Assembly (NCBI GenBank): GCA_009735695.1
Contig: SRSL01000005.1
Location: 62,001 to 126,000 of the forward strand
DNA from: Christiangramia bathymodioli
Lineage (GTDB): Bacteria; Bacteroidota; Bacteroidia; Flavobacteriales; Flavobacteriaceae
Direction of reading: 5' to 3'
Length of the DNA stretch: 64,000 bases
Below, piece after piece: positions 18,080 through 26,537 of the stretch. Made by a program: the position numbers and the translations under genes. The notes under the pieces are model-generated. The model searched no databases and was not told where the DNA came from. It worked only from the letters and a program-made list of their open reading frames with translations. The number at the start of each line of letters is the position of its first letter. Within the stretch, counting starts at the first letter, position 1.

Positions 18080-19378
18080 CTATTTTTCAAGACCCGGACT
18101 TCTTTGAAGAAATTCTTCGTAAAGCTCGGTATGCCTGCTTTGCATTGGGATCTTCCAGCCGTTGATGAACACCTGTTCAATATCGGTTGAAGTCTCAAAA
18201 GGATGTCCTGTTGAAATAAACAGGGTGGCTTGCTTGCCCTCCTCCAGCGATCCGAGTTTGTCGGATACCTGGAACAATTCTGCAGGAACTATGGTAATAG
18301 CTTTGAAAGCCTCTTCCTCGCTCATTCCATAAGCTGCCGCAAAACCGGCATTATATGGAAGGTTACGAACATTCTCGGCTTCAGAAGTCCTGATTGCCAC
18401 CTTTACACCTGCCTTCAAAAGATCCGACGGATTGGTATATGGCCTGTCGTAACGATCATAATCTCTGGCAGGAGTACTTAGTGTTGGACCTACGATCACT
18501 GGGATTCCGGCTTCAGCGATCTCATCGGCAACACGGAAACCTTCCTCCACTCCGGTGAAAATGGCACGAACTCCGGTTTTCTCAACCCATTCCAGTGCTT
18601 TTCTTATATCTTTTTCCTTGTTCACTTCGATCATTAACGGCACTTCCTTGCGATAAACAGGAAGTAAGGCCTTCATTTCTGGATAGTAATCCATATTTAC
18701 CGAAGTTCCTCCATTGGCTTTAATGCTATCCAGCTCATGGTATTGCTCCACCTTGCTCCAGATATCGGCCAGTTCTTTCATATTCTCCTTGGTCTCTTTT
18801 TCGATCTCTTCGTCGGAACGCCTGTCCCACCAGCCTCTTTTTCCGGAAGATGGAAAATTCATCACAGCCGCAGAAAATCCTGTGGACATTTGATCTGGAG
18901 TATATCCATGAAGATTGATAAGGGCCGCCTGCCCTGGGAACAATCCGCCTTCAGGCACAGTAAGAGCAGTTGTTACCCCACTTACCCTTGTTACAGGGAT
19001 CAGAGCCGAATTAGGATTCACCGCCGTTAAAGCTTTCATGTGCGGGATCACATTTCCGATCTCCCTGGAGTCATCGGTTCGGTCTACCGAGCTTACCTCA
19101 ACAAGTCCAAGTGACGTTCCACTGTCTATCATTCCTGGAAAAACGTGCAAACCGCTGCAATCGATCTTTTCAACATCGGCTCCCAAAGAGCCCAGTTCAC
19201 CAATCTTCGCGATCTTCCCGTCTTTGATCAAAATATTGGAATTCTCGAGCGTACCATTAGTTACCGTATGTATCGTGGCGTTCATCAGTGCAAAACTGCC
19301 ATTTTCAGCCTTTGGGTTCTGGGCTGAACAAACACCTAGTATCGCTATAAATAATATAAAACTTAGTTTTTTCATCAT
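18080..19378 (-). CDS. Secreted amidohydrolase-fold protein with metal ligands replaced
   Basis: A 432-aa exported protein (signal peptide to CSAQ) with the composite-domain amidohydrolase outline of imidazolonepropionase-like hydrolases: NATIHTVTNGTLENSNILIKD..., HVFPGMID, then a TIM-barrel region and a C-terminal SLEEGKQATLFIS strand. The metal centre is gone. The HxH motif after PGMID is S-G-T (residues 86-88). The barrel positions that hold His in its neighbour read EVNKEKD (251-257) and FTGVEEG (274-280), and the late catalytic Asp segment is RTSEAEN. It is third in a three-gene operon, 6 bp after an intact paralogue. A binding or partner role is more likely than catalysis. Confidence 0.85.
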   Translation of the reverse strand: MMKKLSFILFIAILGVCSAQNPKAENGSFALMNATIHTVTNGTLENSNILIKDGKIAKIGELGSLGADVEKIDCSGLHVFPGMIDSGTSLGLVEVSSVDRTDDSREIGNVIPHMKALTAVNPNSALIPVTRVSGVTTALTVPEGGLFPGQAALINLHGYTPDQMSTGFSAAVMNFPSSGKRGWWDRRSDEEIEKETKENMKELADIWSKVEQYHELDSIKANGGTSVNMDYYPEMKALLPVYRKEVPLMIEVNKEKDIRKALEWVEKTGVRAIFTGVEEGFRVADEIAEAGIPVIVGPTLSTPARDYDRYDRPYTNPSDLLKAGVKVAIRTSEAENVRNLPYNAGFAAAYGMSEEEAFKAITIVPAELFQVSDKLGSLEEGKQATLFISTGHPFETSTDIEQVFINGWKIPMQSRHTELYEEFLQRSPGLEK

Positions 19379-19384
19379 TTTCTT

Positions 19385-20737
19385 TTAGTTAGTTAGGAAC
19401 CATTCAGCATTGGCCATACATTTTTCGTGTTCGGTCCTGCTTCTCATCACATCGATATCCTCGCTTGGATCTACATAAATACGCATATCATCCTGGTCAT
19501 CGTTGATATCGAAGTATTTCACTCCGTCTACAAAGGTCATTTGCGGTACCGCGTAAATCGAAAGAGGATGATTCTTGAAGATCACCACGTCTCCATCCTT
19601 TCCAACTTCCAGCGAACCAACACGGTCATCAATTCCAAGTTGCTTGGCAGGATTCAGCGTGATAAGCTTTAATGCTTCATCATCGGTAAGATCGCCATAC
19701 TTCTGGGTCTTGGCCGCCTCGTGGTATAAATGCCTGATCAATTCTCCACTATCTGAATTGATAGAAGTAGTCACCCCGTTTTTGGTCAGGATAGCTGCGT
19801 TATAGGCCGTTGAGTAGTAAACCTCGAATTTGTATGCCCACCAGTCGGCAAAAACCGAAGCCCCTGCTCCAAATTCTGCCAGTTCAGGCGCTACCTTAAA
19901 TCCTTCATTTACGTGCTGGAAAACCAGTTTTTCAACTCCGTAATCCTTGAAAACGTCCATTAGCATCAGGATCTCATCGGCACGATACGAATGACAGTGA
20001 ACGATGATCTCTCCCCTAAGAATATCGGCGATCACCTCTTTCTGAAGGTCATACTCAGGAGCCATTCCCTTATAACCTCTTTTGTTCTTATTCGCATTGT
20101 ATTCATCCCATTTTTCCATGTATTCTTTAGCTTCAGAAAAAGCTCTTCTGAATACCTGCTCTACTCCCATTCTGGTACGCGGCACGATATTGTTACCGGC
20201 TCCATGAACACGGGTTGGGTTCTCACCCAAAGCAAATTTGATGGTTCTAGGCGCTCCTTCCATACGCAGGTCATCCATTTTTACAGTTCCCCATCTATGT
20301 TTAATGGTTTCGTTTTGACCACCGATGGCGTTAGCCGATCCGTGCATCGCATGAGAGATGGTAACTCCACCTGCAAGCGCGCGATAAATGGAAACGTCGA
20401 ACGGATCCAGCGCATCCCCTACCCAAACCTGGGCAGTTACCGGGCTGGTAGCTTCATTCACCGCATCCAGCGCGATATGCGAGTGGGCATCGATGATCCC
20501 CGGCATCACGTACTGCCCGGTTGCATCTACAACGGGCGCATTCGATGAAGCTGAAAGATCGGTTCCAATTTTAGCGATCTTCCCGTCCTTGATATAAACA
20601 TCGGTATTTTCCTTGGTACCATCGGTAATCGTGATCACCGTGGCATTTTTGATCAATACTTCTCCTTTTTTCGTTTGTGCCCAGATCGAGGCCACAACGA
20701 ACTGAAGTATCATTATAAAGATTAATTGTTTTTTCAT
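19385..20737 (-). CDS. Secreted metal-dependent amidohydrolase (imidazolonepropionase-like)
   Basis: A 450-aa exported enzyme (signal peptide to ASIWAQ) with an intact amidohydrolase metal site: His85 and His87 in DAHSHIAL, His247/His249 in IVHCHSYRAD, His275 in FQHVNEG and Asp329 in NSDSGE. It is the only catalytically complete member of the three-gene operon. Family members hydrolyse cyclic amides, N-acyl or peptide bonds. The periplasmic location and operon context suggest a peptide or modified amino-acid substrate, but this is not shown. It lies 33 bp downstream of the first operon gene. Confidence 0.9.
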   Translation of the reverse strand: MKKQLIFIMILQFVVASIWAQTKKGEVLIKNATVITITDGTKENTDVYIKDGKIAKIGTDLSASSNAPVVDATGQYVMPGIIDAHSHIALDAVNEATSPVTAQVWVGDALDPFDVSIYRALAGGVTISHAMHGSANAIGGQNETIKHRWGTVKMDDLRMEGAPRTIKFALGENPTRVHGAGNNIVPRTRMGVEQVFRRAFSEAKEYMEKWDEYNANKNKRGYKGMAPEYDLQKEVIADILRGEIIVHCHSYRADEILMLMDVFKDYGVEKLVFQHVNEGFKVAPELAEFGAGASVFADWWAYKFEVYYSTAYNAAILTKNGVTTSINSDSGELIRHLYHEAAKTQKYGDLTDDEALKLITLNPAKQLGIDDRVGSLEVGKDGDVVIFKNHPLSIYAVPQMTFVDGVKYFDINDDQDDMRIYVDPSEDIDVMRSRTEHEKCMANAEWFLTN

Positions 20738-20770
20738 TTCTTGAATATTCTGTGTTTGAAATCTCCTGAA

Positions 20771-22438
20771 TTATTTGCTCTTGGCAGGAACTTTACTTCC
20801 TTCAACCGGGAAACTCTCACCGCTGCCGGCTATTTCCATAAAACCTTCAAAACTTTCTCCTGAAATAGTTAGGGAAGTTTCGATATCCAGATTCTGACTT
20901 TGGTAAGTCACGCTAAACGCAAATGAAAGCACATCTCCTGAAATTTGGATACTTCTTAAGGTTTGTTCCTCCCCGGTTACGCTGTTGTAGATAGTGCCTG
21001 AAAAGTCTCCACCCTCATCTTTCAGAATGGAAATGGTTCCGGTCATGGTTCCGGCAGGAGTTTCGGCCTCATAGGTCCATTCTCCGCTTACGATATCCAT
21101 CACTTCAGCATCAGGTTTTTTGGATTCTTTCAGATCATATTCGTAAAGTTTACCTTCGATCATCACGTATTTGATCTTAGCGTCCTTTTCAAAATAAGGT
21201 TTATTGGAGATCAAAAGGTTGGCAAGTTTGCCTTTTTCCACACTTCCAATGCTTTTTCCAAGACCGGCCTGATTTGCAGGAGTGGTAGTTAGAGCTGCCA
21301 GGGCTGCATCTGAACTTAATCCATTTTCAACGATCTTCTGAAGCTTATTCTGAACATCCTGAGGCTTTACGTCTACACCCGAAAAAGAAAAAGGGATCCC
21401 GGCTGCAGCATAATCGGCCATTTGAGAGTAATATTTCTTAAGGAACTCCTGTTTTCTTTTCTCAAGCTGGGTTTTCTCTTCAGAATTATTTTCTGTTTTT
21501 GAAGAATCCTTTTTCTTTTCATCCCATTTCGGAAGATCCAGGCTAAACTGTACTTTGGAATTAGTAGATTTCACATCTTCAACCAGGTCCCAACCTTCTT
21601 TCAATTCGGTTAAAACAAGGTCGAAACCAAGATCCTTTTTCAGAAGCATCGCACGCTGAGCTTCAAGAACTTCTTCAGTTTTAAAATATACCGGAACCTG
21701 ATTCTTAATGACTGGATAAAATGCTTCAAGTGTCCTGTTCTTTGCTGGACGCTTTCTACCGGAAGGATCCTCATCAAAAGCATTCGAATAATTCATAGCC
21801 TGATCTGCCTGCCTATATAATTGTCGGTAATGAGCCATCACCCCAAGGACAGTGGCGGGATACATACGACGCGCCCCATCGAAAGTAGAATACAAACCAG
21901 TTTCGGCTTTTATGATGGGATTATCCATATTTCCGCCTAGTAATATTATGGAGGTGCTTCCAGGTAGCATGCCACCAGAGGGAGCGATCTGAGCCACGGT
22001 GAAACCAGCTTCTCTCCAGTCGGCCACCGACTTCTCTCCCATAGATAGATACTGGTATACCTTTCTTTCTGGAGTTATTCCGGCAAGTTCGTTTGGCGGA
22101 TTTCCCGGATCCTCGACTTTAGCATTCTGGGCTTCCTTATTTTCAGGCATTTTGATACCCGCATGAGAAAGTCCCAGAATAAATCCTGGATAAAGGTGCA
22201 TGCTGTCTGCTTTGACAATTCGGGCTCCCGGTGGAACCTTTACGTTCGTACCAACCGCCTCGATAAGACCATCCCTGACGAGAACGGTTCCCTTCGCGAT
22301 CCTTTCACCCGGCTTAGGAACGATCGTGACATTGGTTATTGCCACCGTCCCGGTCACAGGAGCCAGTTCCTTGTCCTGCGCCATTCCGGAAAAATTAATA
22401 AAAAACAAGAGCAAAAATGCCCAGGTAATTTTCTTCAT
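20771..22438 (-). CDS. Secreted amidohydrolase-like protein with C-terminal beta domain, metal ligands lost
   Basis: The first gene of the operon encodes 555 aa from ATG 22438, which gives a clean signal peptide (MKKITWAFLLLFFINFSGMAQ); the frame is open further upstream without need. Residues ~25-440 follow the amidohydrolase outline (VAITNVTIVPKPGER, VRDGLIEAVG, LYPGFILGLSHAG, SVEKGKLANLLIS). However, the HxH after PGF is G-L-S-H, and the barrel His and Asp positions read VYFKTEE, LTELKEG and FSGVDVK. A Lys/Glu-rich insert lies near residue 330. The last ~110 residues form a separate beta-rich domain (GTMTGTISILKDEGGDFSGT) absent from its neighbours. Probably non-catalytic. Confidence 0.82.
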   Translation of the reverse strand: MKKITWAFLLLFFINFSGMAQDKELAPVTGTVAITNVTIVPKPGERIAKGTVLVRDGLIEAVGTNVKVPPGARIVKADSMHLYPGFILGLSHAGIKMPENKEAQNAKVEDPGNPPNELAGITPERKVYQYLSMGEKSVADWREAGFTVAQIAPSGGMLPGSTSIILLGGNMDNPIIKAETGLYSTFDGARRMYPATVLGVMAHYRQLYRQADQAMNYSNAFDEDPSGRKRPAKNRTLEAFYPVIKNQVPVYFKTEEVLEAQRAMLLKKDLGFDLVLTELKEGWDLVEDVKSTNSKVQFSLDLPKWDEKKKDSSKTENNSEEKTQLEKRKQEFLKKYYSQMADYAAAGIPFSFSGVDVKPQDVQNKLQKIVENGLSSDAALAALTTTPANQAGLGKSIGSVEKGKLANLLISNKPYFEKDAKIKYVMIEGKLYEYDLKESKKPDAEVMDIVSGEWTYEAETPAGTMTGTISILKDEGGDFSGTIYNSVTGEEQTLRSIQISGDVLSFAFSVTYQSQNLDIETSLTISGESFEGFMEIAGSGESFPVEGSKVPAKSK

Positions 22439-22653
22439 GTTTAAGAATTTAAGAATTGAGTTGCTGAAGATAAAGGATTTTGGCCGATTGCTCAACCTAA
22501 AACAAATTCATCTGAAGATCTTCCTGTCCTTTATTTAATAAAATTTACCTGTAGATGATTGAGAATCTTTGAATAAATTATTTAATATGTTCAATTTTAT
22601 ATTTATTTGATCCTGGAAATTTAATTATCAAATATATTTTTCAGAAAACCAAC

Positions 22654-23922
22654 ATGAGCCAGCCCCCTTCTTCAAAAACCTCATTTTTAAAAAGTATAGG
22701 TCCCGGATTTCTTCTCGCTGGAGCGGCAATTGGAGTTTCGCATCTTGTGCAGTCTACCCGTGCTGGTGCAGATTATGGTTTTCTTTTAATCTGGGTCTTG
22801 GTCCTGGCCTGTGCGACCAAATATCCATTTCTGGAATTCGGGCCTCGATACGCGGCAGCGACCGGGAATCATTTAGTAACCGGTTACCGGAAATTGGGCA
22901 AATGGCCTTATCGTATTTTTATACTGGTTACCGTAGGTACCATGTTTATCATACAGGCGGCAGTTACCATAGTTTCCGCTGGGCTAGCAGAAGAACTTTT
23001 TAGCATGGGTTGGTCCATTTTTAACTGGAGTTTTATCGTTCTTGGAATTTGCATCGCTTTACTTCTAATTGGCAAATATTCCGCATTGGATACAACGATG
23101 AAAGTGATCATTAGCCTTCTCGCGATCGCAACTTTATCTGCTGTTATTTTCGCTTTTGGCGATGGTAGGCTCGATAATGCACTTTCGTATACCGCTCCCG
23201 ATATCTGGAATAAAGCCGGGATCGCATTTATTATTTCTTTTATGGGATGGATGCCCATCCCCCTGGATGCCTCAGTCTGGCACTCTATCTGGACCAGGGA
23301 AAAGGCTGAAAAGAATAAAAGAAGTACGAGCGTTAAAGATGCCTTCACCGATTTTAATATCGGCTTTTTTGCTGCGGCGATCATCGGAATCCTGTTCCTG
23401 CTCATGGGAGCTTTGATCATGTTTGGTAGCGGACTCAGTTTCTCAAATAATGGCGTGGAATTTTCGGGTCAGCTGATAGATATGTACGGAAAAACGCTTG
23501 GTAACTGGAGCAGACCAGTGGTTGGAATAGCCGCTTTTATCGCGATGTTCTCCACGACTCTTGCGGTTACGGACGCTTTTCCAAGAGTAATTTCTGAAAT
23601 TCTTGCCGAAAATAATTCTGGCAAAACCCAACTAAAAGATCACAGGTGGAGAAACTATAAAATCTATGTTTTCCTGATTCCCCTTCTGGCTCTTCTCATC
23701 CTGTATTTCTTCGGAACATCCTTTACGACACTGATTGATTTTGCCACGGCCATCTCATTCCTTTCGGCACCCGTTATCGCCTGGTTCAATTACAGGATCG
23801 TTACTGGAAACCAGATGCCGGCTGCTGACCGGCCCGGAAGAACCTACAGAATTTTCAGCATGGTTTGCTTTGCCATCCTGATAATTTTCGCCGGAATTTA
23901 TATTTACACGCTAATGGCATAA
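22654..23922 (+). CDS. Nramp-fold transporter with non-canonical metal motifs
   Basis: A 422-aa inner-membrane protein with about 11 hydrophobic segments and the Nramp outline (GPGFLLAGAAIG...AGADYG in TM1). The metal-binding residues of canonical Nramp transporters are changed: DPGN of TM1 is G-V-S-H at residues 27-30 and the TM6 M-P-H is M-P-I (200-202). Such Nramp-like proteins form a separate clade whose substrate is not Mn2+/Fe2+ by default. It precedes eutB by 95 bp on the same strand; an independent promoter is possible (weak TTTG 22606-22609 and TATATTTT 22633-22640). A link to ethanolamine or to cofactor metal uptake is inference. Confidence 0.75.
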   Translation: MSQPPSSKTSFLKSIGPGFLLAGAAIGVSHLVQSTRAGADYGFLLIWVLVLACATKYPFLEFGPRYAAATGNHLVTGYRKLGKWPYRIFILVTVGTMFIIQAAVTIVSAGLAEELFSMGWSIFNWSFIVLGICIALLLIGKYSALDTTMKVIISLLAIATLSAVIFAFGDGRLDNALSYTAPDIWNKAGIAFIISFMGWMPIPLDASVWHSIWTREKAEKNKRSTSVKDAFTDFNIGFFAAAIIGILFLLMGALIMFGSGLSFSNNGVEFSGQLIDMYGKTLGNWSRPVVGIAAFIAMFSTTLAVTDAFPRVISEILAENNSGKTQLKDHRWRNYKIYVFLIPLLALLILYFFGTSFTTLIDFATAISFLSAPVIAWFNYRIVTGNQMPAADRPGRTYRIFSMVCFAILIIFAGIYIYTLMA

Positions 23923-24017
23923 TCTGTTTTTCAGAGGATTAAATAAAACTTAAAAAACCTCCTGTGCTGCTTCCTCGTCACTGAAACTTTGTAATTTAAG
24001 TTCAGTATCAAGGAACT

Positions 24018-25382
24018 ATGGCGTATAAATTCACTCTTCGCGGAAAAACTTACTCATTCGAGGATCTCAAAATGGTTCTGGCAAAAGCGACTCCGGAACG
24101 ATCTGGCGATGCACTGGCCGGAATTATCTCTGAAGATAACAAAGAGCGTATTGCCGCGCAGTATTGTCTGAGCGAAATTCCATTGAAAACCTTCCTTGAC
24201 GAGCTGTTGATCCCGTATGAAAAGGATGAAGTTACCCGGCTGATTATTGATGATCATGACGCAAAAGCCTTTAAACCGATCTCAAACCTGACAGTTGGCG
24301 ATTTCAGAGATTACCTGCTTTCCTATGAAGTAGATGGTGAAATTATTAAAAAGCTGTCACCTGGATTAACTCCCGAAATGGTCGCCGCCGTTTCCAAGAT
24401 CATGCGCAACCAGGATCTTATCTATGTTGCACAAAAGATTGAAGTGGTCACCAAATTCCGAAATACGGTGGGTAAAAAAGGGCATTTTTCGGTTCGCTTA
24501 CAACCCAATAATCCTTCAGATGATCCCAAAGGGATTGCCGCCAGCATCATCGACGGACTCATGTACGGCTGTGGTGATGCGGTGATAGGAATTAACCCGG
24601 CTACCGATAATCCGCAGGAGGTTTCCAAATTATTAAAACAACTGGATGATTTCAGGCAACAATACGAGATCCCAACTCAGAATTGTATTTTAAGTCATCT
24701 AACCACCACACTGGAAATTATCGATAAAGCTCCGGTAGATCTCATTTTTCAATCTATCGGCGGGACTGAAAAAACCAATTCCTCCTTCGGAATCGATCTC
24801 AATTTGCTTAAAGAGGCTCATGAGGCCGGGAAGGAATTAGGTCGTGGCACCATCGGCAATCAAATGCTGTATTTTGAAACCGGCCAGGGATCTTCCCTTT
24901 CAGCCGATGCGCACCATGGAGTCGATCAGCAAACACTTGAAGCCCGGGCTTATGCAGTGGCTCGAAAATTTGATCCTTTCCTGGTAAATACAGTAGTCGG
25001 TTTTATTGGTCCCGAATATTTATATGACGGAAAGCAGATCATACGTGCCGCCCTGGAAGATCATTTCTGCGGAAAATTACTTGGTCTACCAATGGGCTGT
25101 GATGTTTGCTATACCAATCATGCAGAAGCAGACCAGGATGATATGGATTCCTTGCTGACTCTTTTAGGCGTTGCTGGATGCAACTACATTATGGGCGTGC
25201 CAGGAGCAGACGATATTATGCTGAATTACCAGTCGACTTCCTTTCATGATGCCATGTACCTGCGAAAAGTATTAAATAAACGTCCTGCACCAGAGTTTGA
25301 GGAATGGCTGCTCAAAATGGGAATTTTTGATGAGCAGGGAAACAGGCTGGAAATTCCTGAATCCATCTTAAAGCTGAAATGA
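24018..25382 (+). CDS. eutB: Ethanolamine ammonia-lyase large subunit EutB
   Basis: EutB is the catalytic subunit of adenosylcobalamin-dependent ethanolamine ammonia-lyase, converting ethanolamine to acetaldehyde and ammonia. The 454-aa length equals that of characterised EutB. Seen features include VRLQPNNPSDDPKGIAAS, DGLMYGCGDAVIGINPATDN, FETGQGSSLSADAHHGVDQ, CGKLLGLPMGCDVCYTNHAE and MGVPGADDIMLNYQSTSFHD, all highly conserved in the family. It overlaps eutC by 4 bp (ATGA). No eutA reactivase, microcompartment shell genes or aldehyde dehydrogenase lie nearby, so this is the minimal, compartment-free form of the pathway. Confidence 0.97.
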   Translation: MAYKFTLRGKTYSFEDLKMVLAKATPERSGDALAGIISEDNKERIAAQYCLSEIPLKTFLDELLIPYEKDEVTRLIIDDHDAKAFKPISNLTVGDFRDYLLSYEVDGEIIKKLSPGLTPEMVAAVSKIMRNQDLIYVAQKIEVVTKFRNTVGKKGHFSVRLQPNNPSDDPKGIAASIIDGLMYGCGDAVIGINPATDNPQEVSKLLKQLDDFRQQYEIPTQNCILSHLTTTLEIIDKAPVDLIFQSIGGTEKTNSSFGIDLNLLKEAHEAGKELGRGTIGNQMLYFETGQGSSLSADAHHGVDQQTLEARAYAVARKFDPFLVNTVVGFIGPEYLYDGKQIIRAALEDHFCGKLLGLPMGCDVCYTNHAEADQDDMDSLLTLLGVAGCNYIMGVPGADDIMLNYQSTSFHDAMYLRKVLNKRPAPEFEEWLLKMGIFDEQGNRLEIPESILKLK

Positions 25383-26134
25383 TGAAAAAGGAGATTTCAA
25401 AAAGCACCTATTTACAGAAGGATCCGTGGGCGAACCTAAGATCGCTTTCCAAAGCCAGGATCGCTTTGGGGAATTCCGGCGGAAGCCTGCCTACCAAAGA
25501 AGTTTTGAATTTCCAGGAAGATCATGCATTTACCAAAGACGCGATCTATTCAGATCTGATGGAAGAAGAACTAATTGAGCAACTTAAAAAATTTGAACTT
25601 CCAGTTTTTCAATTTCAAACCAAAGTTTCCGATAGAAAAGAATATTTAAAACGTCCTGATCTTGGTAAAAAACTGGCAGAAAATTCCGAAGCTGAAAAAG
25701 GGAATTTTGATATCCTCTTTATTCTCACCGACGGACTCGCCGCAGGTGCGATCAATGAAAGGGCCATTCCATTATTAAAAGAAATTCTACCAAAACTTAA
25801 AGATTACAGGATCGGACTTTGCCTGGTGAAATTTGGCCGGGTAGCCATTGGAGACGAGATCGCAGAAAAGATCGGCGCAACATTTACGGCAGTCTTAATA
25901 GGTGAACGCCCCGGACTTTCCTCACCAAAAAGCATGGGGATTTATTCTACTTTCCAGCCCAAACCGGGCACCACCGATGAACGGCGTAACTGTATTTCCA
26001 ATATCCATGAAGATGGACTGAGCATTGAAAGAGCTTCAGAAATACTAAAATATTTCATCAAAGAATCATTCCGTAGAAAATTGAGTGGAGTGAGTTTAAA
26101 AGAAGGAAACTCAGGATTACCTGATCATGAATGA
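25379..26134 (+). CDS. eutC: Ethanolamine ammonia-lyase small subunit EutC
   Basis: EutC binds the adenosylcobalamin cofactor together with EutB. The 251-aa protein is somewhat shorter than the enterobacterial EutC (about 295 aa), mostly at the N-terminus. Family segments are present: TKARIALGNSGGSLPTKEVL-like SKARIALGNSGGSLPTKE, DHAFTKDAI, YLKRPDLGKKL, FILTDGLAAGAINERA and LIGERPGLSSPKSMGIYST. The start ATGATG overlaps the eutB stop, with two adjacent ATGs possible. It is followed by a repeat island rather than another eut gene. Confidence 0.94.
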   Translation: MMKKEISKSTYLQKDPWANLRSLSKARIALGNSGGSLPTKEVLNFQEDHAFTKDAIYSDLMEEELIEQLKKFELPVFQFQTKVSDRKEYLKRPDLGKKLAENSEAEKGNFDILFILTDGLAAGAINERAIPLLKEILPKLKDYRIGLCLVKFGRVAIGDEIAEKIGATFTAVLIGERPGLSSPKSMGIYSTFQPKPGTTDERRNCISNIHEDGLSIERASEILKYFIKESFRRKLSGVSLKEGNSGLPDHE

Positions 26135-26139
26135 AAGGA

Positions 26140-26467
26140 GTCATTTCGACCAAAGGGAGAAATCTCCTAATTATTAATCGCTAGATTTCTCAGTCGCTTA
26201 GCTTCTTCGAAATGACTTATAATAAAAAATCATCATCCTGAACTTGTTTCAGGATCTTTTGGAAAATTCCGATCCTTCAGAAAAGTTTAATAATTACGAA
26301 TAAATGCATTGGTTTCTTCAGTGGTCATTTCGACCAAAGGGAGAAATCTTTTATCCAAAAAACAGATTTCTCAGTCGCTTCGCTCCTTCGAAATGACTTA
26401 CTCAAAAAATCGTCATCCTGAACTTGTTTCAGGATCTAAGAGAAGCTGAAACTAGTTCAGCTTGACG
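26140..26467. repeat. Intergenic palindromic repeat island
   Basis: The 400-bp gap between eutC and dnaK is mostly repeats of two families, arranged alternately. Family 2 copies at 26140-26216 and 26324-26397 are inverted repeats with GTCATTTCGA and TCGAAATGAC at the ends and GAGAAATCT/AGATTTCTC inside. Family 1 copies are at 26235-26255 (single palindrome ATCCTGAAC...GTTTCAGGAT) and 26412-26467 (two palindromes, ending AGCTTGACG). Both families recur further along the window. No ORF, tRNA or transposase is present. Confidence 0.88.
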
Positions 26468-26482
26468 GTTCAGGTCAATCAT

Positions 26483-26512
26483 AAAAAAAAAGCCCCGCAT
26501 TGCTGCGAGGCT
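26483..26512 (-). terminator. dnaK terminator
   Basis: Leftward, AGCC-c-CGCA (26491-26499) pairs with TGCG-a-GGCT (26504-26512) and is followed by eight Ts. It sits 26 bp after the dnaK stop and between dnaK and the repeat island. Confidence 0.88.
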
Positions 26513-26537
26513 TTTCAGATTTATCGTGATTCAAAGA

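Noticed and set aside
26140-26467. CRISPR array
   Set aside because: The repeats are palindromic, of two different types and few in number, without uniform spacers or cas genes.
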